Shown piece after piece: positions 8,398 to 17,351 of a DNA stretch of 64,000 nt (positions are counted from its first letter, which is position 1; every line of letters starts with the position of its first letter). The notes under the pieces are model-generated. The model saw only the letters and a program-made list of their open reading frames with translations, searched no databases and was not told the DNA's origin. The DNA is from Vibrio maritimus. Its GTDB lineage: Bacteria; Pseudomonadota; Gammaproteobacteria; Enterobacterales; Vibrionaceae. The position numbers and the translations under genes were made by a program. Location of the stretch: NCBI RefSeq assembly GCF_021441885.1, contig NZ_CP090438.1, positions 2,852,001-2,916,000 on the forward strand, in the 5' to 3' direction.

Positions 8398-9945
8398 ATG
8401 CAGTCTTTAGTTGATTTTTTAAACGGGATTATCTGGAGTCCCGCTCTTATTTATTTATGTCTTGGTGCAGGCCTTTTCTATTCCATTCTTACTCGATTTG
8501 TACAAGTCCGTCATTTCTTCGAAATGTGGCGTCTACTACTGTCGGGCAAGAGCTCTGAAAAAGGTATTTCATCGTTCCAGGCGCTTGCCGTTTCACTATC
8601 TGGCCGTGTTGGTACAGGTAACATTGCAGGTGTGGCTGCGGCTATCGGTTTCGGTGGTCCTGGCGCTGTTTTCTGGATGTGGATGGTTGCCTTCTTTGGT
8701 GCAGCGACGGCCTACATCGAATCGACACTCGCGCAAATCTATAAAGAAGAAGATCGTGGCGAGTTCCGTGGTGGTCCAGCTTACTACATTGAAAAAGCTA
8801 TGGGTCAAAAGTGGTACGCGTGGATTTTTGCTATCGCGACTATCTTTGCGTGTGGTGTCCTACTTCCGGGTGTTCAATCGAACAGTATCGGTAACGCAGT
8901 AGAGACCGCATTTGGCTCTGGTGCGATGATTGACACAGCGATTGGTACTATCAGTTTTGCGAAAATTTTCACTGGCGCTGTTATCTCTATCATCCTAGCC
9001 TTCATCATCTTCGGTGGTGTTAAGCGTATTGCGCATTTCACACAGATCGTTGTTCCTTTCATGGCGCTTGCGTACATCATCATCGCATTTGTAATCATTC
9101 TTCTGAACATCGGTGAAGTGCCACGTATCGTAGGTATGATTCTCGGCGATGCTTTCACACCTATGGCAGGCTTTGGTGCCGCAATTGGTTGGGGTGTTAA
9201 GCGTGGTGTTTACTCAAACGAAGCAGGTCAAGGTACCGGCCCTCACGCAGCGGCAGCAGCGAATGTTGATCACCCTGCGCAGCAAGGTCTGGTTCAATCT
9301 TTCTCTATCTACATTGATACCCTGCTGGTTTGTTCTGCAACGGCGTTTATGATTCTTATCACTGGTGCGTACAACGTGCACGGTCCTGAGAGTACATTCC
9401 TAGTTCAAAACCTCGCTGAAACCGTTGGCGCTAATGGCCCTGCGTTCACACAGTTAGCAATTGAAAGTACTATGCCGGGTGTGGGTAAGTTGTTCATTGC
9501 ATTTGCACTGTTCTTCTTCGCCTTTACCACTATTCTTGCTTACTACTACATTGCAGAAACCAATATTGCTTACATTCGTCGTACCTTTAAGGTAAATGGC
9601 CTAATGTTCCTACTGAAGCTGATTCTGATTACCTCGGTATTCTACGGTACGGTGAAAGCCGCAAACCTAGCTTGGGCAATGGGTGATGTTGGCGTAGGTC
9701 TCATGGCGTGGCTAAACATTGTTGGTATCTTGATTATCTTCTTCATTGCTAAACCAGCTATCGTGGCACTTAAAGACTACGAGAAGCAGCAAAAAGAAGG
9801 CGTTGAAGAGTATACGTTTAACCCTGTCGCACTTGGTATCAAGAATGCGGATTACTGGGAAGGTCGATACGAGCGCAAGACAGGTAAAAAGCCTGAAGCG
9901 GCTCAAGAGGCGGATTCTGGGTCGACTCAGACGCAGACGTCGTAA
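8398..9945 (+). CDS. Sodium:alanine/glycine symporter (AGCS family)
   Basis: Inner-membrane cation-coupled symporter for alanine or glycine. The 515-residue protein has about ten to eleven hydrophobic segments. Family motifs include SGRVGTGNIAGVA in the first quarter and GVYSNEAGQGTGPHAAAAA in the middle. A short hydrophilic, Gln/Glu-rich tail ends the protein. The ATG at 8398 is preceded by AGGGAAGA. It is monocistronic between two terminators. Several paralogues occur in vibrios, so no single symbol is given. Confidence 0.92.
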   Translation: MQSLVDFLNGIIWSPALIYLCLGAGLFYSILTRFVQVRHFFEMWRLLLSGKSSEKGISSFQALAVSLSGRVGTGNIAGVAAAIGFGGPGAVFWMWMVAFFGAATAYIESTLAQIYKEEDRGEFRGGPAYYIEKAMGQKWYAWIFAIATIFACGVLLPGVQSNSIGNAVETAFGSGAMIDTAIGTISFAKIFTGAVISIILAFIIFGGVKRIAHFTQIVVPFMALAYIIIAFVIILLNIGEVPRIVGMILGDAFTPMAGFGAAIGWGVKRGVYSNEAGQGTGPHAAAAANVDHPAQQGLVQSFSIYIDTLLVCSATAFMILITGAYNVHGPESTFLVQNLAETVGANGPAFTQLAIESTMPGVGKLFIAFALFFFAFTTILAYYYIAETNIAYIRRTFKVNGLMFLLKLILITSVFYGTVKAANLAWAMGDVGVGLMAWLNIVGILIIFFIAKPAIVALKDYEKQQKEGVEEYTFNPVALGIKNADYWEGRYERKTGKKPEAAQEADSGSTQTQTS

Positions 9946-10021
9946 TGAGCTGGCGATCGCTTTGGATGGTTCCCTGCCTGCGCAAGGATGACTGAAGTGA
10001 CCAATAATTGTTTAAAAAAGA

Positions 10022-10048
10022 AAAAGGGGTAGCTTAGCTACCCCTTTT
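10022..10048. terminator. Bidirectional terminator between symporter gene and satP
   Basis: A 12-bp perfect stem (AAAAGGGGTAGC / GCTACCCCTTTT) with a TTA loop. A/T runs on both sides allow it to end both convergent transcripts. Confidence 0.93.
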
Positions 10049-10082
10049 GTCATTCACTGTTCCCGAATGAATGAAACTTGAA

Positions 10083-10676
10083 TTATGCCGCCACTTCTTG
10101 CGCAGAAGTTACTGGCGCTTTTTTCTCACCGATAGGCAAAATTGTGCGGCCGTACTCGTTATTCAGTACTTGAGCCATTGCGAAGTAAATCGCGCTAGCG
10201 CCACAGAAAATACCTTCGAAGCCAGCGATGGTACCGATCAGTTCACTGCCGAAGAAATCACGCGCAGCAAGCAAGAAGAACAGAATGGTCAATGAACCAA
10301 ACACAACTTGCTTAGCCACTGGGTAGCAAAGTGAACCGATAAACATGAAACCAGTAAATACGCCCCAAAGCAGTAAGTACCAGCCCATAAACTTCGCCGG
10401 ACTTGCTGGAAGACCCATGTAAGGCATAACAATAATGCCTACAAGCGTCAGCCAGAATAGACCGTACGAAGTGAAAGCCGTGGTGCCGAATGTGTCACCA
10501 CGTTTAAAGCACATCATGCCAACAAACACTTGGCTTAGACCGCCATAGAAAATACCCATCGCTAGGATCATCGAATCAATCGGGAAGAAACCTGCGTTGT
10601 GGATGTTAAGTAGAATGGTCGTCATACCAAAACCCATAAGGCCAAGCGGCGCTGGGTTAGCGAGTTTGTTAGACAT
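10083..10676 (-). CDS. satP: Acetate/succinate transporter of the SatP (YaaH/GPR1/FUN34) family
   Basis: Small inner-membrane transporter for acetate and related monocarboxylates. The 197-residue product carries the family signature NPAPLGLMGFG at its N-terminus and six predicted membrane segments. The ATG at 10676 (MSNKLANP) is chosen over an upstream TTG; AGGG lies about ten bases ahead of it. It is a single gene, convergent with the symporter gene and separated from upstream guaA by a terminator. Confidence 0.92.
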   Translation of the reverse strand: MSNKLANPAPLGLMGFGMTTILLNIHNAGFFPIDSMILAMGIFYGGLSQVFVGMMCFKRGDTFGTTAFTSYGLFWLTLVGIIVMPYMGLPASPAKFMGWYLLLWGVFTGFMFIGSLCYPVAKQVVFGSLTILFFLLAARDFFGSELIGTIAGFEGIFCGASAIYFAMAQVLNNEYGRTILPIGEKKAPVTSAQEVAA

Positions 10677-10818
10677 TGTCAAAGAGCCCTAAATTCAAAA
10701 TTAGTTACAAAAATTGTAGGAAAATTTTAATTCAAAATGTAAATGTTGAGCAGACCCATTATTTGCAATCTAAGTTTTACCGATTGCATATTCGTATTCA
10801 GTCTTTTCCGACACGCGT

Positions 10819-10847
10819 AAAAAAAGCCGACATAACGTCGGCTTTTT
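10819..10847 (-). terminator. Terminator of guaA
   Basis: An 11-bp stem (AAAAAGCCGAC / GTCGGCTTTTT) with an ATAAC loop lies about 40 bases past the guaA stop codon, on the minus strand. Confidence 0.9.
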
Positions 10848-10885
10848 ACAATCTAACTTATCTTAAAGAGACTACGTATCGAGGG

Positions 10886-12439
10886 TTATTCCCACTCGAT
10901 CGTCGCTGGTGGCTTACCAGAGATATCGTAAACAACGCGAGAGATACCGTCTACTTCGTTGATGATACGGTTAGAAACCTTACCTAGGAAGTCGTATGGT
11001 AGGTGCGCCCAGTGAGCGGTCATAAAGTCGATAGTCTCAACCGCACGCAGAGAAACAACCCAGTCGTACTTACGGCCATCGCCCATTACACCTACAGAGC
11101 GAACTGGTAGGAATACCGTGAACGCCTGAGATACTTTGTGATAAAGGTCTGCATTGTGCAGCTCTTCAATGAAGATAGCATCGGCACGACGCAGTAGATC
11201 ACAGTACTCTTTCTTGATCTCGCCAAGAACACGAACACCTAGACCTGGACCTGGGAATGGGTGACGATAAAGCATATTGTATGGAAGACCTAGCTCTAGA
11301 CCGATCTTACGTACTTCGTCTTTGAATAGCTCGCGAAGCGGCTCAACAAGACCCATTTCCATATCATCAGGAAGACCGCCCACGTTGTGGTGCGATTTGA
11401 TGACGTGTGCTTTACCTGTTTTCGATGCTGCAGATTCAATAACGTCTGGGTAGATAGTACCCTGAGCTAGCCACTTCGCGTTTTCTAGCTTCTTCGACTC
11501 TTCGTCGAATACGTCTACGAATACGTGACCGATAGTCTTACGCTTCTCTTCTGGATCAGACTTGCCTTCAAGTGCTGCAAGGAAACGCTCTTCTGCATCT
11601 ACCTTGATGATGTTTAGGCCGAACTTGTCGCCAAACATCTCCATCACTTGCTGGCCTTCGTTTAGACGAAGAAGACCGTTGTCTACGAATACACAGGTCA
11701 GCTTGTCGCCGATAGCGCGGTGAACAAGCATCGCTACCACTGATGAGTCAACACCGCCAGACAGACCAAGAATCACTTCATCGTCACCCACTTGCTCTTT
11801 AATGCGAGCAACCGCGTCTTCGATGATAGAACCTGGCGTCCATAGACGCTCACAGCCACAAGCACCAAGAACGAAGTTCTCTAGCATTTGCAGGCCTTGC
11901 TTGGTGTGCGTTACTTCTGGGTGGAACTGAACACCGTAGTATTTCTTCTCTTCGTTTGCCATTGCTGCGTACGGACAGGTATCCGTCTCACCAACTTTTA
12001 CGAAGTCTGCTGGGATTTCAACAACTTTGTCGCCGTGGCTCATCCAAACATCTTGAGTTTCTTCAAGATCTTTAAAGATTGCAGAGTCACCAGATACTTT
12101 AACTTGTGCGTAGCCAAATTCACGCTCGTTAGAGCCCGCTACTTTACCGCCAAGCTGTTCAGCCATGGTCTGCATGCCGTAGCACACACCAAGAACTGGA
12201 ACACCTGAATCAAATACGTACTGAGGAGCACGTGGAGAGTTGTCTTCCGTAACGCTTTCTGGACCACCAGATAGGATGATACCGTCTGGGTTGAATTCAC
12301 GAATATCCGCTTCTTCTACGTCCCAGCTCCATAGTTCACAGTAAACACCGATTTCACGAACACGACGTGCTACTAGCTGTGTGTATTGAGAACCGAAGTC
12401 TAGAATCAGAATTCGTTGGTCATGAATATTTTTCGTCAT
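10886..12439 (-). CDS. guaA: GMP synthase (glutamine-hydrolysing)
   Basis: Aminates XMP to GMP with glutamine and ATP, the last step of GMP synthesis. The class I amidotransferase domain (first ~200 residues) has the nucleophile motif GVCYGMQ, and the ATP pyrophosphatase domain has the P-loop GLSGGVDSS. The C-terminal dimerization domain is complete and the length is 517 residues. The start at 12439 (MTKNIHDQ, as in E. coli MTENIHKH) is preferred over an upstream in-frame TTG. It follows guaB after 153 bases. That gap contains a hairpin, a PurR box and a possible promoter, so guaA may be expressed separately from guaB. Confidence 0.98.
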   Translation of the reverse strand: MTKNIHDQRILILDFGSQYTQLVARRVREIGVYCELWSWDVEEADIREFNPDGIILSGGPESVTEDNSPRAPQYVFDSGVPVLGVCYGMQTMAEQLGGKVAGSNEREFGYAQVKVSGDSAIFKDLEETQDVWMSHGDKVVEIPADFVKVGETDTCPYAAMANEEKKYYGVQFHPEVTHTKQGLQMLENFVLGACGCERLWTPGSIIEDAVARIKEQVGDDEVILGLSGGVDSSVVAMLVHRAIGDKLTCVFVDNGLLRLNEGQQVMEMFGDKFGLNIIKVDAEERFLAALEGKSDPEEKRKTIGHVFVDVFDEESKKLENAKWLAQGTIYPDVIESAASKTGKAHVIKSHHNVGGLPDDMEMGLVEPLRELFKDEVRKIGLELGLPYNMLYRHPFPGPGLGVRVLGEIKKEYCDLLRRADAIFIEELHNADLYHKVSQAFTVFLPVRSVGVMGDGRKYDWVVSLRAVETIDFMTAHWAHLPYDFLGKVSNRIINEVDGISRVVYDISGKPPATIEWE

Positions 12440-12479
12440 TTTGGGCAATCTTATCAGCTAAGTGTTGAAAACGGAGGCG

Positions 12480-12531
12480 AGTTTACCCGCCTCTCATCTT
12501 TGCTTCAAGGAAAAAAAGCAAACGTTTACGT
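12480..12531 (-). promoter_or_regulatory. Candidate guaA promoter with PurR box
   Basis: AAGCAAACGTTTACGT at 12516-12531 matches the PurR consensus ANGCAANCGNTTNCNT at every fixed position. Seven bases downstream on the minus strand is TTGAAG (12503-12508), then a 17-bp spacer and TAAACT (12480-12485), a plausible -35/-10 pair. A hairpin (GAGGCG at 12474-12479 with CGCCTC at 12488-12493) overlaps the -10 and could instead end guaB transcripts. The PurR match is strong; the promoter is moderate. Confidence 0.6.
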
Positions 12532-12592
12532 AGGATTTATTTCACTACGTTGTCGTTATTAACCTAAGTGGCTAATTAACCTGAGCGATTAA

Positions 12593-14056
12593 TTAACCCA
12601 AACGGTAGTTAGGTGCTTCCTTGGTGATTTGAACGTCGTGTACGTGAGATTCGTTTAGACCCGCACCAGAGATGCGAACGAATTCTGCTTTAGTACGCAT
12701 GTCTTCGATAGTTGCAGAGCCAGTTAGACCCATGCTTGAACGAAGACCACCCATTTGCTGGTGAACGATCTCTTTTAGGCGACCTTTGTAAGCGATACGA
12801 CCTTCGATACCCTCTGGAACTAGCTTGTCAGCCGCGTTGTCAGATTGGAAGTAACGGTCAGAAGAGCCTTGAGACATTGCGCCAAGAGAACCCATGCCAC
12901 GGTAAGCTTTGTATGAACGACCTTGGTAAAGGATAACTTCACCTGGTGCTTCTTCAGTACCAGCGAACATTGAGCCAACCATGACACAAGATGCGCCAGC
13001 TACGATCGCTTTACAGATATCACCTGAGAAACGGATACCGCCGTCAGCGATAACTGGGATGCCATACTCTTCAGCTGCCGCTGCCGCGTCTGAAATCGCT
13101 GTGATTTGAGGTACACCAACACCCGTTACGATACGAGTTGTACAGATTGAACCAGGGCCGATACCTACTTTAACTGCGCTTACGCCAGCTTCAATCAGTG
13201 CTTTAGCACCTGCAGCTGTCGCTACGTTGCCGCCAATGATATCGAGATCTGGGTATGCAGCGCGAGTTTCGCGGATACGGTTTAGAACACCTTCAGAGTG
13301 ACCGTGTGAAGAGTCGATAAGTAGAACGTCAACACCAGCTTCAACAAGCGCTTTAACACGTTCTTCGTTGCCAGCGCCAGCACCAACCGCAGCACCAACG
13401 CGTAGACGACCTTGCGCATCTTTACATGCGTTAGGCTTACGTTCTGCTTTGTGGAAATCTTTTGCTGTGATCATACCGGTAAGTTGGAACTCGTCGTTTA
13501 CAACCAGTACCTTCTCAACACGTGCGCGGTGCATCTCTTCTTGTACTTCTTCACGAGAAGCACCTTCTTTAACAGAGGCTAGGCGCTCTTTTGGCGTCAT
13601 TACTGCTTCTACTTTCTTAGAAAGGTCAGTAACAAAGCGAACATCACGACCAGTGATGATGCCTACAAGCTCGTTGTTTTCAGCAACAACAGGGAAACCA
13701 GCGAAGCCGTGCTTATCAGTCAGCGCTACCACGTCAGCGATAGATGCATCTGGGCTAACTGTTACTGGGTTAGTCACCACACCTGCTTCAAAGATTTTAA
13801 CTAGACGAACCTGCTCAGCTTGTTGCTCGATAGACATGTTCTTGTGGATAAAGCCAATGCCACCTTCTTGGGCTAGCGCGATCGCAAGACGCGCTTCTGT
13901 CACTGTGTCCATAGACGCAGAGATCATTGGAATATTCAGAGTGATATTCTTGGTCAGCCGAGTGCGAAGATCAGCTGTGTTTGGGAGAACGGTGGAGTGA
14001 GCTGGAACGAGTAGTACATCATCGAACGTCAGCGCTTCTTTGGCAATTCTTAGCAT
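12593..14056 (-). CDS. guaB: IMP dehydrogenase
   Basis: Oxidises IMP to XMP with NAD, the committed step to guanine nucleotides. The 487-residue protein is a TIM barrel with two CBS domains inserted at about residues 95-200. The catalytic cysteine loop GPGSICTTRIVTG and the flap near GYKGR-type residues are intact. The start at 14056 (MLRIAKEALTF) matches the family; the frame is open further upstream to 14113. It is divergent from xseA and upstream of guaA, the usual guaBA arrangement. Confidence 0.98.
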   Translation of the reverse strand: MLRIAKEALTFDDVLLVPAHSTVLPNTADLRTRLTKNITLNIPMISASMDTVTEARLAIALAQEGGIGFIHKNMSIEQQAEQVRLVKIFEAGVVTNPVTVSPDASIADVVALTDKHGFAGFPVVAENNELVGIITGRDVRFVTDLSKKVEAVMTPKERLASVKEGASREEVQEEMHRARVEKVLVVNDEFQLTGMITAKDFHKAERKPNACKDAQGRLRVGAAVGAGAGNEERVKALVEAGVDVLLIDSSHGHSEGVLNRIRETRAAYPDLDIIGGNVATAAGAKALIEAGVSAVKVGIGPGSICTTRIVTGVGVPQITAISDAAAAAEEYGIPVIADGGIRFSGDICKAIVAGASCVMVGSMFAGTEEAPGEVILYQGRSYKAYRGMGSLGAMSQGSSDRYFQSDNAADKLVPEGIEGRIAYKGRLKEIVHQQMGGLRSSMGLTGSATIEDMRTKAEFVRISGAGLNESHVHDVQITKEAPNYRLG

Positions 14057-14146
14057 TTGCAATATCTCACAATAGAGGAGTTTAAGGGATAATCCGCCCT
14101 TATCGTTTCGCATAATAAGGTCATTTGGATTAGATATTGCGGTGGG

Positions 14147-14175
14147 ATTATACGCCCGACGAAATCGCTTGGCTA
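14147..14175 (-). promoter_or_regulatory. Candidate guaB promoter
   Basis: On the minus strand TAGCCA (14170-14175) is followed by a 17-bp spacer and a perfect TATAAT (14147-14152), then a GC-rich CCC stretch. It would start a transcript about 85 bases before guaB. Confidence 0.6.
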
Positions 14176-14263
14176 CACATTTTTCTATTTTTTATTTGCA
14201 TTTACCCCCTTGATATGTATTATATTGCCGCTAATTTCCATACTCACGCCTTTGAGATTAGCT

Positions 14264-15640
14264 GTGTCCCTATCCCCGCGATCTACTTCTCATTCATCTT
14301 CTTCCAATCAGAACATTTACACGGTCTCTCGTCTGAATTCCGAAGTACGTTTGTTGCTAGAAAATGAAATGGGGATTGTCTGGTTAGTCGGTGAAATCTC
14401 TAACTTTTCCGCACCTGTATCCGGCCATTGGTACCTCACGCTAAAAGACTCTCGCGCTCAAGTTAAGTGCGCTATGTTTCGTGGTAATAATCGCCGAGTC
14501 ACCTTTAAGCCAGCTAATGGCAATCAGGTATTGGTAAAGGCGCGTCTCTCGTTGTACGAGCCGCGTGGTGATTATCAGCTGATCATTGAATCAATGCAGC
14601 CCGAGGGCGATGGAAGACTGCAACAAGAGTTTGAGAAGCTTAAGATGTCACTTGCGGCTGAGGGCTTGTTCTCACAGTCTCTAAAGAAACCTCTCCCTTC
14701 TCACCCTAAACGCGTAGGTATCATCACCTCCAAAACTGGTGCCGCGCTTTTCGATATTCTCGATATCCTGAAAAGACGTGACCCATCACTGCCTGTCGTT
14801 ATCTACCCGACAACGGTGCAAGGTGATGCGGCGGCGATTGAGATTGCGCAGGCAATTGGACGCGCCAACAGCCGTAACGAGTGTGATGTATTGATAGTGG
14901 GTCGAGGTGGCGGCTCGCTGGAAGATCTTTGGTGTTTTAACCATGAGATCGTGGCAAGAACCATCGCGGCAAGCCAGATTCCAATCATTAGTGCGGTCGG
15001 GCATGAAATCGACGTCACCATAGCGGACTACGTTGCCGACGTGCGAGCGCCAACACCGAGCGCTGCGGCTGAGCTTGTCAGTAATGACACCTCACATAAG
15101 CATGAATCGCTTAAAGGGCGTGAGCAAAGACTGCGTAATGTTATGCAGATCTATCTAGCGCAGCAAAAGCAGCACTTGTCAGTGCTAACACAAGCACTCA
15201 ACAGCCATCATCCAAAGCACCAGTTGCAGAGGCAGAGCCAGCTTCTTGATGAGTTTGAGTTCCGTTTGAGCTCAGCAATTAAGCAGCGCCTATCTCAAGA
15301 GACACTGCGCCTTAGCAATAAACAACACAGGTTAATGGCACTCTCACCAGCTCGCCAGCTCGACCGACAAACCAATCGATTAGATCAGCTACAAGCCAGG
15401 CTTAATCAAGCCATGCAGAAACAGCTCGATAGCGCTAAGCATCAATTCGCCGTTACCGTAGGTAAGTTAGATACAGTCAGCCCACTGGCGACTTTGCAGC
15501 GCGGTTACTCTATTACTCAAGATGCGCGCGGACAGGTCATCACCGACGCTCAGAGTGTCGAAGTCGGCAGTGCGATCACCACCAAACTCGACAATGGCAT
15601 TATCGAATCTCAGGTCACTAGCATAAAAGATCACAGCTAG
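14264..15640 (+). CDS. xseA: Exodeoxyribonuclease VII large subunit
   Basis: Catalytic subunit of ExoVII, which degrades single-stranded DNA to short oligonucleotides together with XseB. It has an N-terminal OB-fold (TVSRLNSEVR... GEISNFSAP), the catalytic domain with GRGGGSLEDLW and SAVGHEIDVTIAD, and a long Gln-rich coiled-coil C-terminal half. No suitable ATG exists. GTG at 14264 gives 458 residues, close to E. coli XseA (456), with GAGAT upstream. A TTG at 14210 would add 18 hydrophobic residues and is less likely. Divergent from guaB, as in enterobacteria. Confidence 0.95.
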   Translation: MSLSPRSTSHSSSSNQNIYTVSRLNSEVRLLLENEMGIVWLVGEISNFSAPVSGHWYLTLKDSRAQVKCAMFRGNNRRVTFKPANGNQVLVKARLSLYEPRGDYQLIIESMQPEGDGRLQQEFEKLKMSLAAEGLFSQSLKKPLPSHPKRVGIITSKTGAALFDILDILKRRDPSLPVVIYPTTVQGDAAAIEIAQAIGRANSRNECDVLIVGRGGGSLEDLWCFNHEIVARTIAASQIPIISAVGHEIDVTIADYVADVRAPTPSAAAELVSNDTSHKHESLKGREQRLRNVMQIYLAQQKQHLSVLTQALNSHHPKHQLQRQSQLLDEFEFRLSSAIKQRLSQETLRLSNKQHRLMALSPARQLDRQTNRLDQLQARLNQAMQKQLDSAKHQFAVTVGKLDTVSPLATLQRGYSITQDARGQVITDAQSVEVGSAITTKLDNGIIESQVTSIKDHS

Positions 15641-15661
15641 ACGACAGCTGCCATCTAGCTT

Positions 15662-15892
15662 CTATGCAAGGCTCTCAAAGACAAACTTAACGCGTGACTT
15701 AGACTTCAGTTCATTACAGCTATTACAAAAATAGCTCGCTGAGCCACACGCTTGAAGTTTCTCCAGCTCTGCTTCACAGTCAGGGCAAAAACCAATCTTT
15801 TTGAAATGGACTTGGCATTGCCCGCAGTGATACTGCCCATCCCATTCAAGCTCTGAGTGGCACTTAGGGCACTGGTTTTGTTGAGTCGTCAT
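15662..15892 (-). CDS. yfgJ: Small zinc-ribbon protein, YfgJ-like
   Basis: A 76-residue protein with three zinc-ribbon-type cysteine pairs (CPKC, CGQC, CPDC) and a further CNSC pair after an ACGSASYFC segment. It resembles E. coli YfgJ, which is likewise encoded beside xseA and der. Function unknown; zinc binding is inferred. It is convergent with xseA at 21 bases and preceded by AGGTAAG. Confidence 0.82.
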   Translation of the reverse strand: MTTQQNQCPKCHSELEWDGQYHCGQCQVHFKKIGFCPDCEAELEKLQACGSASYFCNSCNELKSKSRVKFVFESLA

Positions 15893-15927
15893 GACTTACC
15901 TATATTAGAAAGTGATAATATTAACTA

Positions 15928-16992
15928 TCATACGACTTTCTTTTCTGGGTTCGCATTGATATCAATCAAGCTCGGAGAAGCACTACGTAGAGGTACTGCA
16001 CGCTTATTTCGACGCTTAACCTTGTACATTTCGCTGTCTGCTTGGCGGATTAACTTATCCATTGGCAGATCTGAACAGCACTGTTTGGTCGCAAATCCGA
16101 CGCTGACAGAGATATTGGTATCATTCAGTGTTACGGGTTTGTTCAGCTCATCGCTCAATGTTTGATAAAAAGCGACGGCGCCGTCTTCATCAGGGAAGCA
16201 GCAAAACGCCAAAAACTCATCACCGCCATAACGTCCAAGCACGGCTTGTTCAGGCAAAAGATGTTTAAGCTGCTCAGAAACAGCTACAAGTACTTTGTCA
16301 CCAAAGCAGTGACCATATTCATCATTCACCTGCTTGAACTTGTCGATATCAACAAAAAAGCAGCCGAGAATATTTCCATCAAAGCAGTGACTCTGCTCAA
16401 CTCTTTCCAATAAAGCACGTCTATTCAAGCAGTGAGTGAGCGGATCCATCTGGGCTTGAAAGGTAAGCTTATCCTCAAGAGCGTACTTCTCAAGCGCAAC
16501 CGAATACACGGCAGACATGGATTCGAGTATCTCAATCTCAATCGCGAGCGGGGTAGAACACCTCTCGTCGTAGAGAGCGAATGTCCCTAAGCACTGCTCT
16601 TGAGTCGAGATGACAGGTACCGACCAGCAAGCTTTCACATTCGCAGAGGCGGCAAGCTCAAGAAATGGTGTCCAGTTGGCGTGTTTAGTTACATCGTCAA
16701 CAATCACAGAGCGTTTCAAGTAGGCAGCAGCCCCACAAGATCCCACTCGCTCACCAATTTCTATCCCGTCAATAGCTTGGTTATACATAATAGGTAGCTT
16801 AGGGGCAGCTACCGTGAACAGGCAGTTTGTCGATTCATCCAACGATAAAATAGAAACTCGTTTTCTAGGAAATAGTCGCTCTGTAAGATCAACTATCCTT
16901 TCCACTAATTGGGTTTGGGGTAACCCTAGCGCGAGCTCTTTTAATAAATTATTCATGCCCTTATGGGCATCTATTAGCAAGTCTTTATTCAT
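15928..16992 (-). CDS. Diguanylate cyclase with N-terminal GAF domain
   Basis: A soluble 354-residue protein. A GAF-type sensor domain (about 25-170) has the conserved GSCGAAAYLK segment followed by VDDVTKHANW. The GGDEF domain (about 182-335) has an intact GRYGGDEF active site at 253-260 and the metal-binding segment FFVDIDKFKQVND. The usual inhibitory RxxD site five residues before GGDEF is replaced by PEQA, so feedback inhibition by c-di-GMP is probably lost. No membrane segment is seen. It is monocistronic and the ligand is unknown. Confidence 0.9.
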   Translation of the reverse strand: MNKDLLIDAHKGMNNLLKELALGLPQTQLVERIVDLTERLFPRKRVSILSLDESTNCLFTVAAPKLPIMYNQAIDGIEIGERVGSCGAAAYLKRSVIVDDVTKHANWTPFLELAASANVKACWSVPVISTQEQCLGTFALYDERCSTPLAIEIEILESMSAVYSVALEKYALEDKLTFQAQMDPLTHCLNRRALLERVEQSHCFDGNILGCFFVDIDKFKQVNDEYGHCFGDKVLVAVSEQLKHLLPEQAVLGRYGGDEFLAFCCFPDEDGAVAFYQTLSDELNKPVTLNDTNISVSVGFATKQCCSDLPMDKLIRQADSEMYKVKRRNKRAVPLRSASPSLIDINANPEKKVV

Positions 16993-17351
16993 AGTTCGCG
17001 TCTTTTAATTTGCTACCATACGGCTCTAACTCTAAAGCTGTTGGCATTCTGTTTATTATGCGCTCGCGGCACATACTAACACAGGGCGCAAATAGATGAA
17101 CTATTGACCAAAGGAATATTTGTACGTAATTTGAACCAGTACACCCTGGAACGACAAAAAACACGATCTTTTCTAGATCATCCCCAAAAGCTAGCTTGAT
17201 CAGCGATCTGCTTAAAAAAGAACATTTATATAACCACATACCGAAAGCATAAGTTACATGTGCTGTTTTTCGATTTTTAGCAGATTTAAATACCACAAAC
17301 GCCAAAATAAACCAGTCTAATTGAAATTTAATAAAAAGATCGTTTTTCTAA
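16993..17351. other. Intergenic region between alaX-like gene and GAF-GGDEF gene
   Basis: About 360 AT-rich bases. A 106-codon open frame here (minus strand) has no recognisable domain and no clear ribosome site, so it is not called. The GAF-GGDEF promoter should lie here. I see no tRNA or strong terminator. Confidence 0.5.

Noticed and set aside
13368..14000. A 210-codon open frame on the plus strand inside guaB
   Set aside because: It lies wholly opposite the conserved guaB coding sequence and has a biased, Ser/Thr/Arg-rich composition typical of an antisense shadow.
14100..14130. PurR-like sequence in the guaB leader (ATGCGAAACGATAAGG)
   Set aside because: Too many mismatches at the fixed positions, unlike the full match at 12516-12531.
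16985..17305. A 106-codon minus-strand frame before the GAF-GGDEF gene
   Set aside because: No recognisable domain, weak start context, and an AT-rich composition fitting noncoding DNA.
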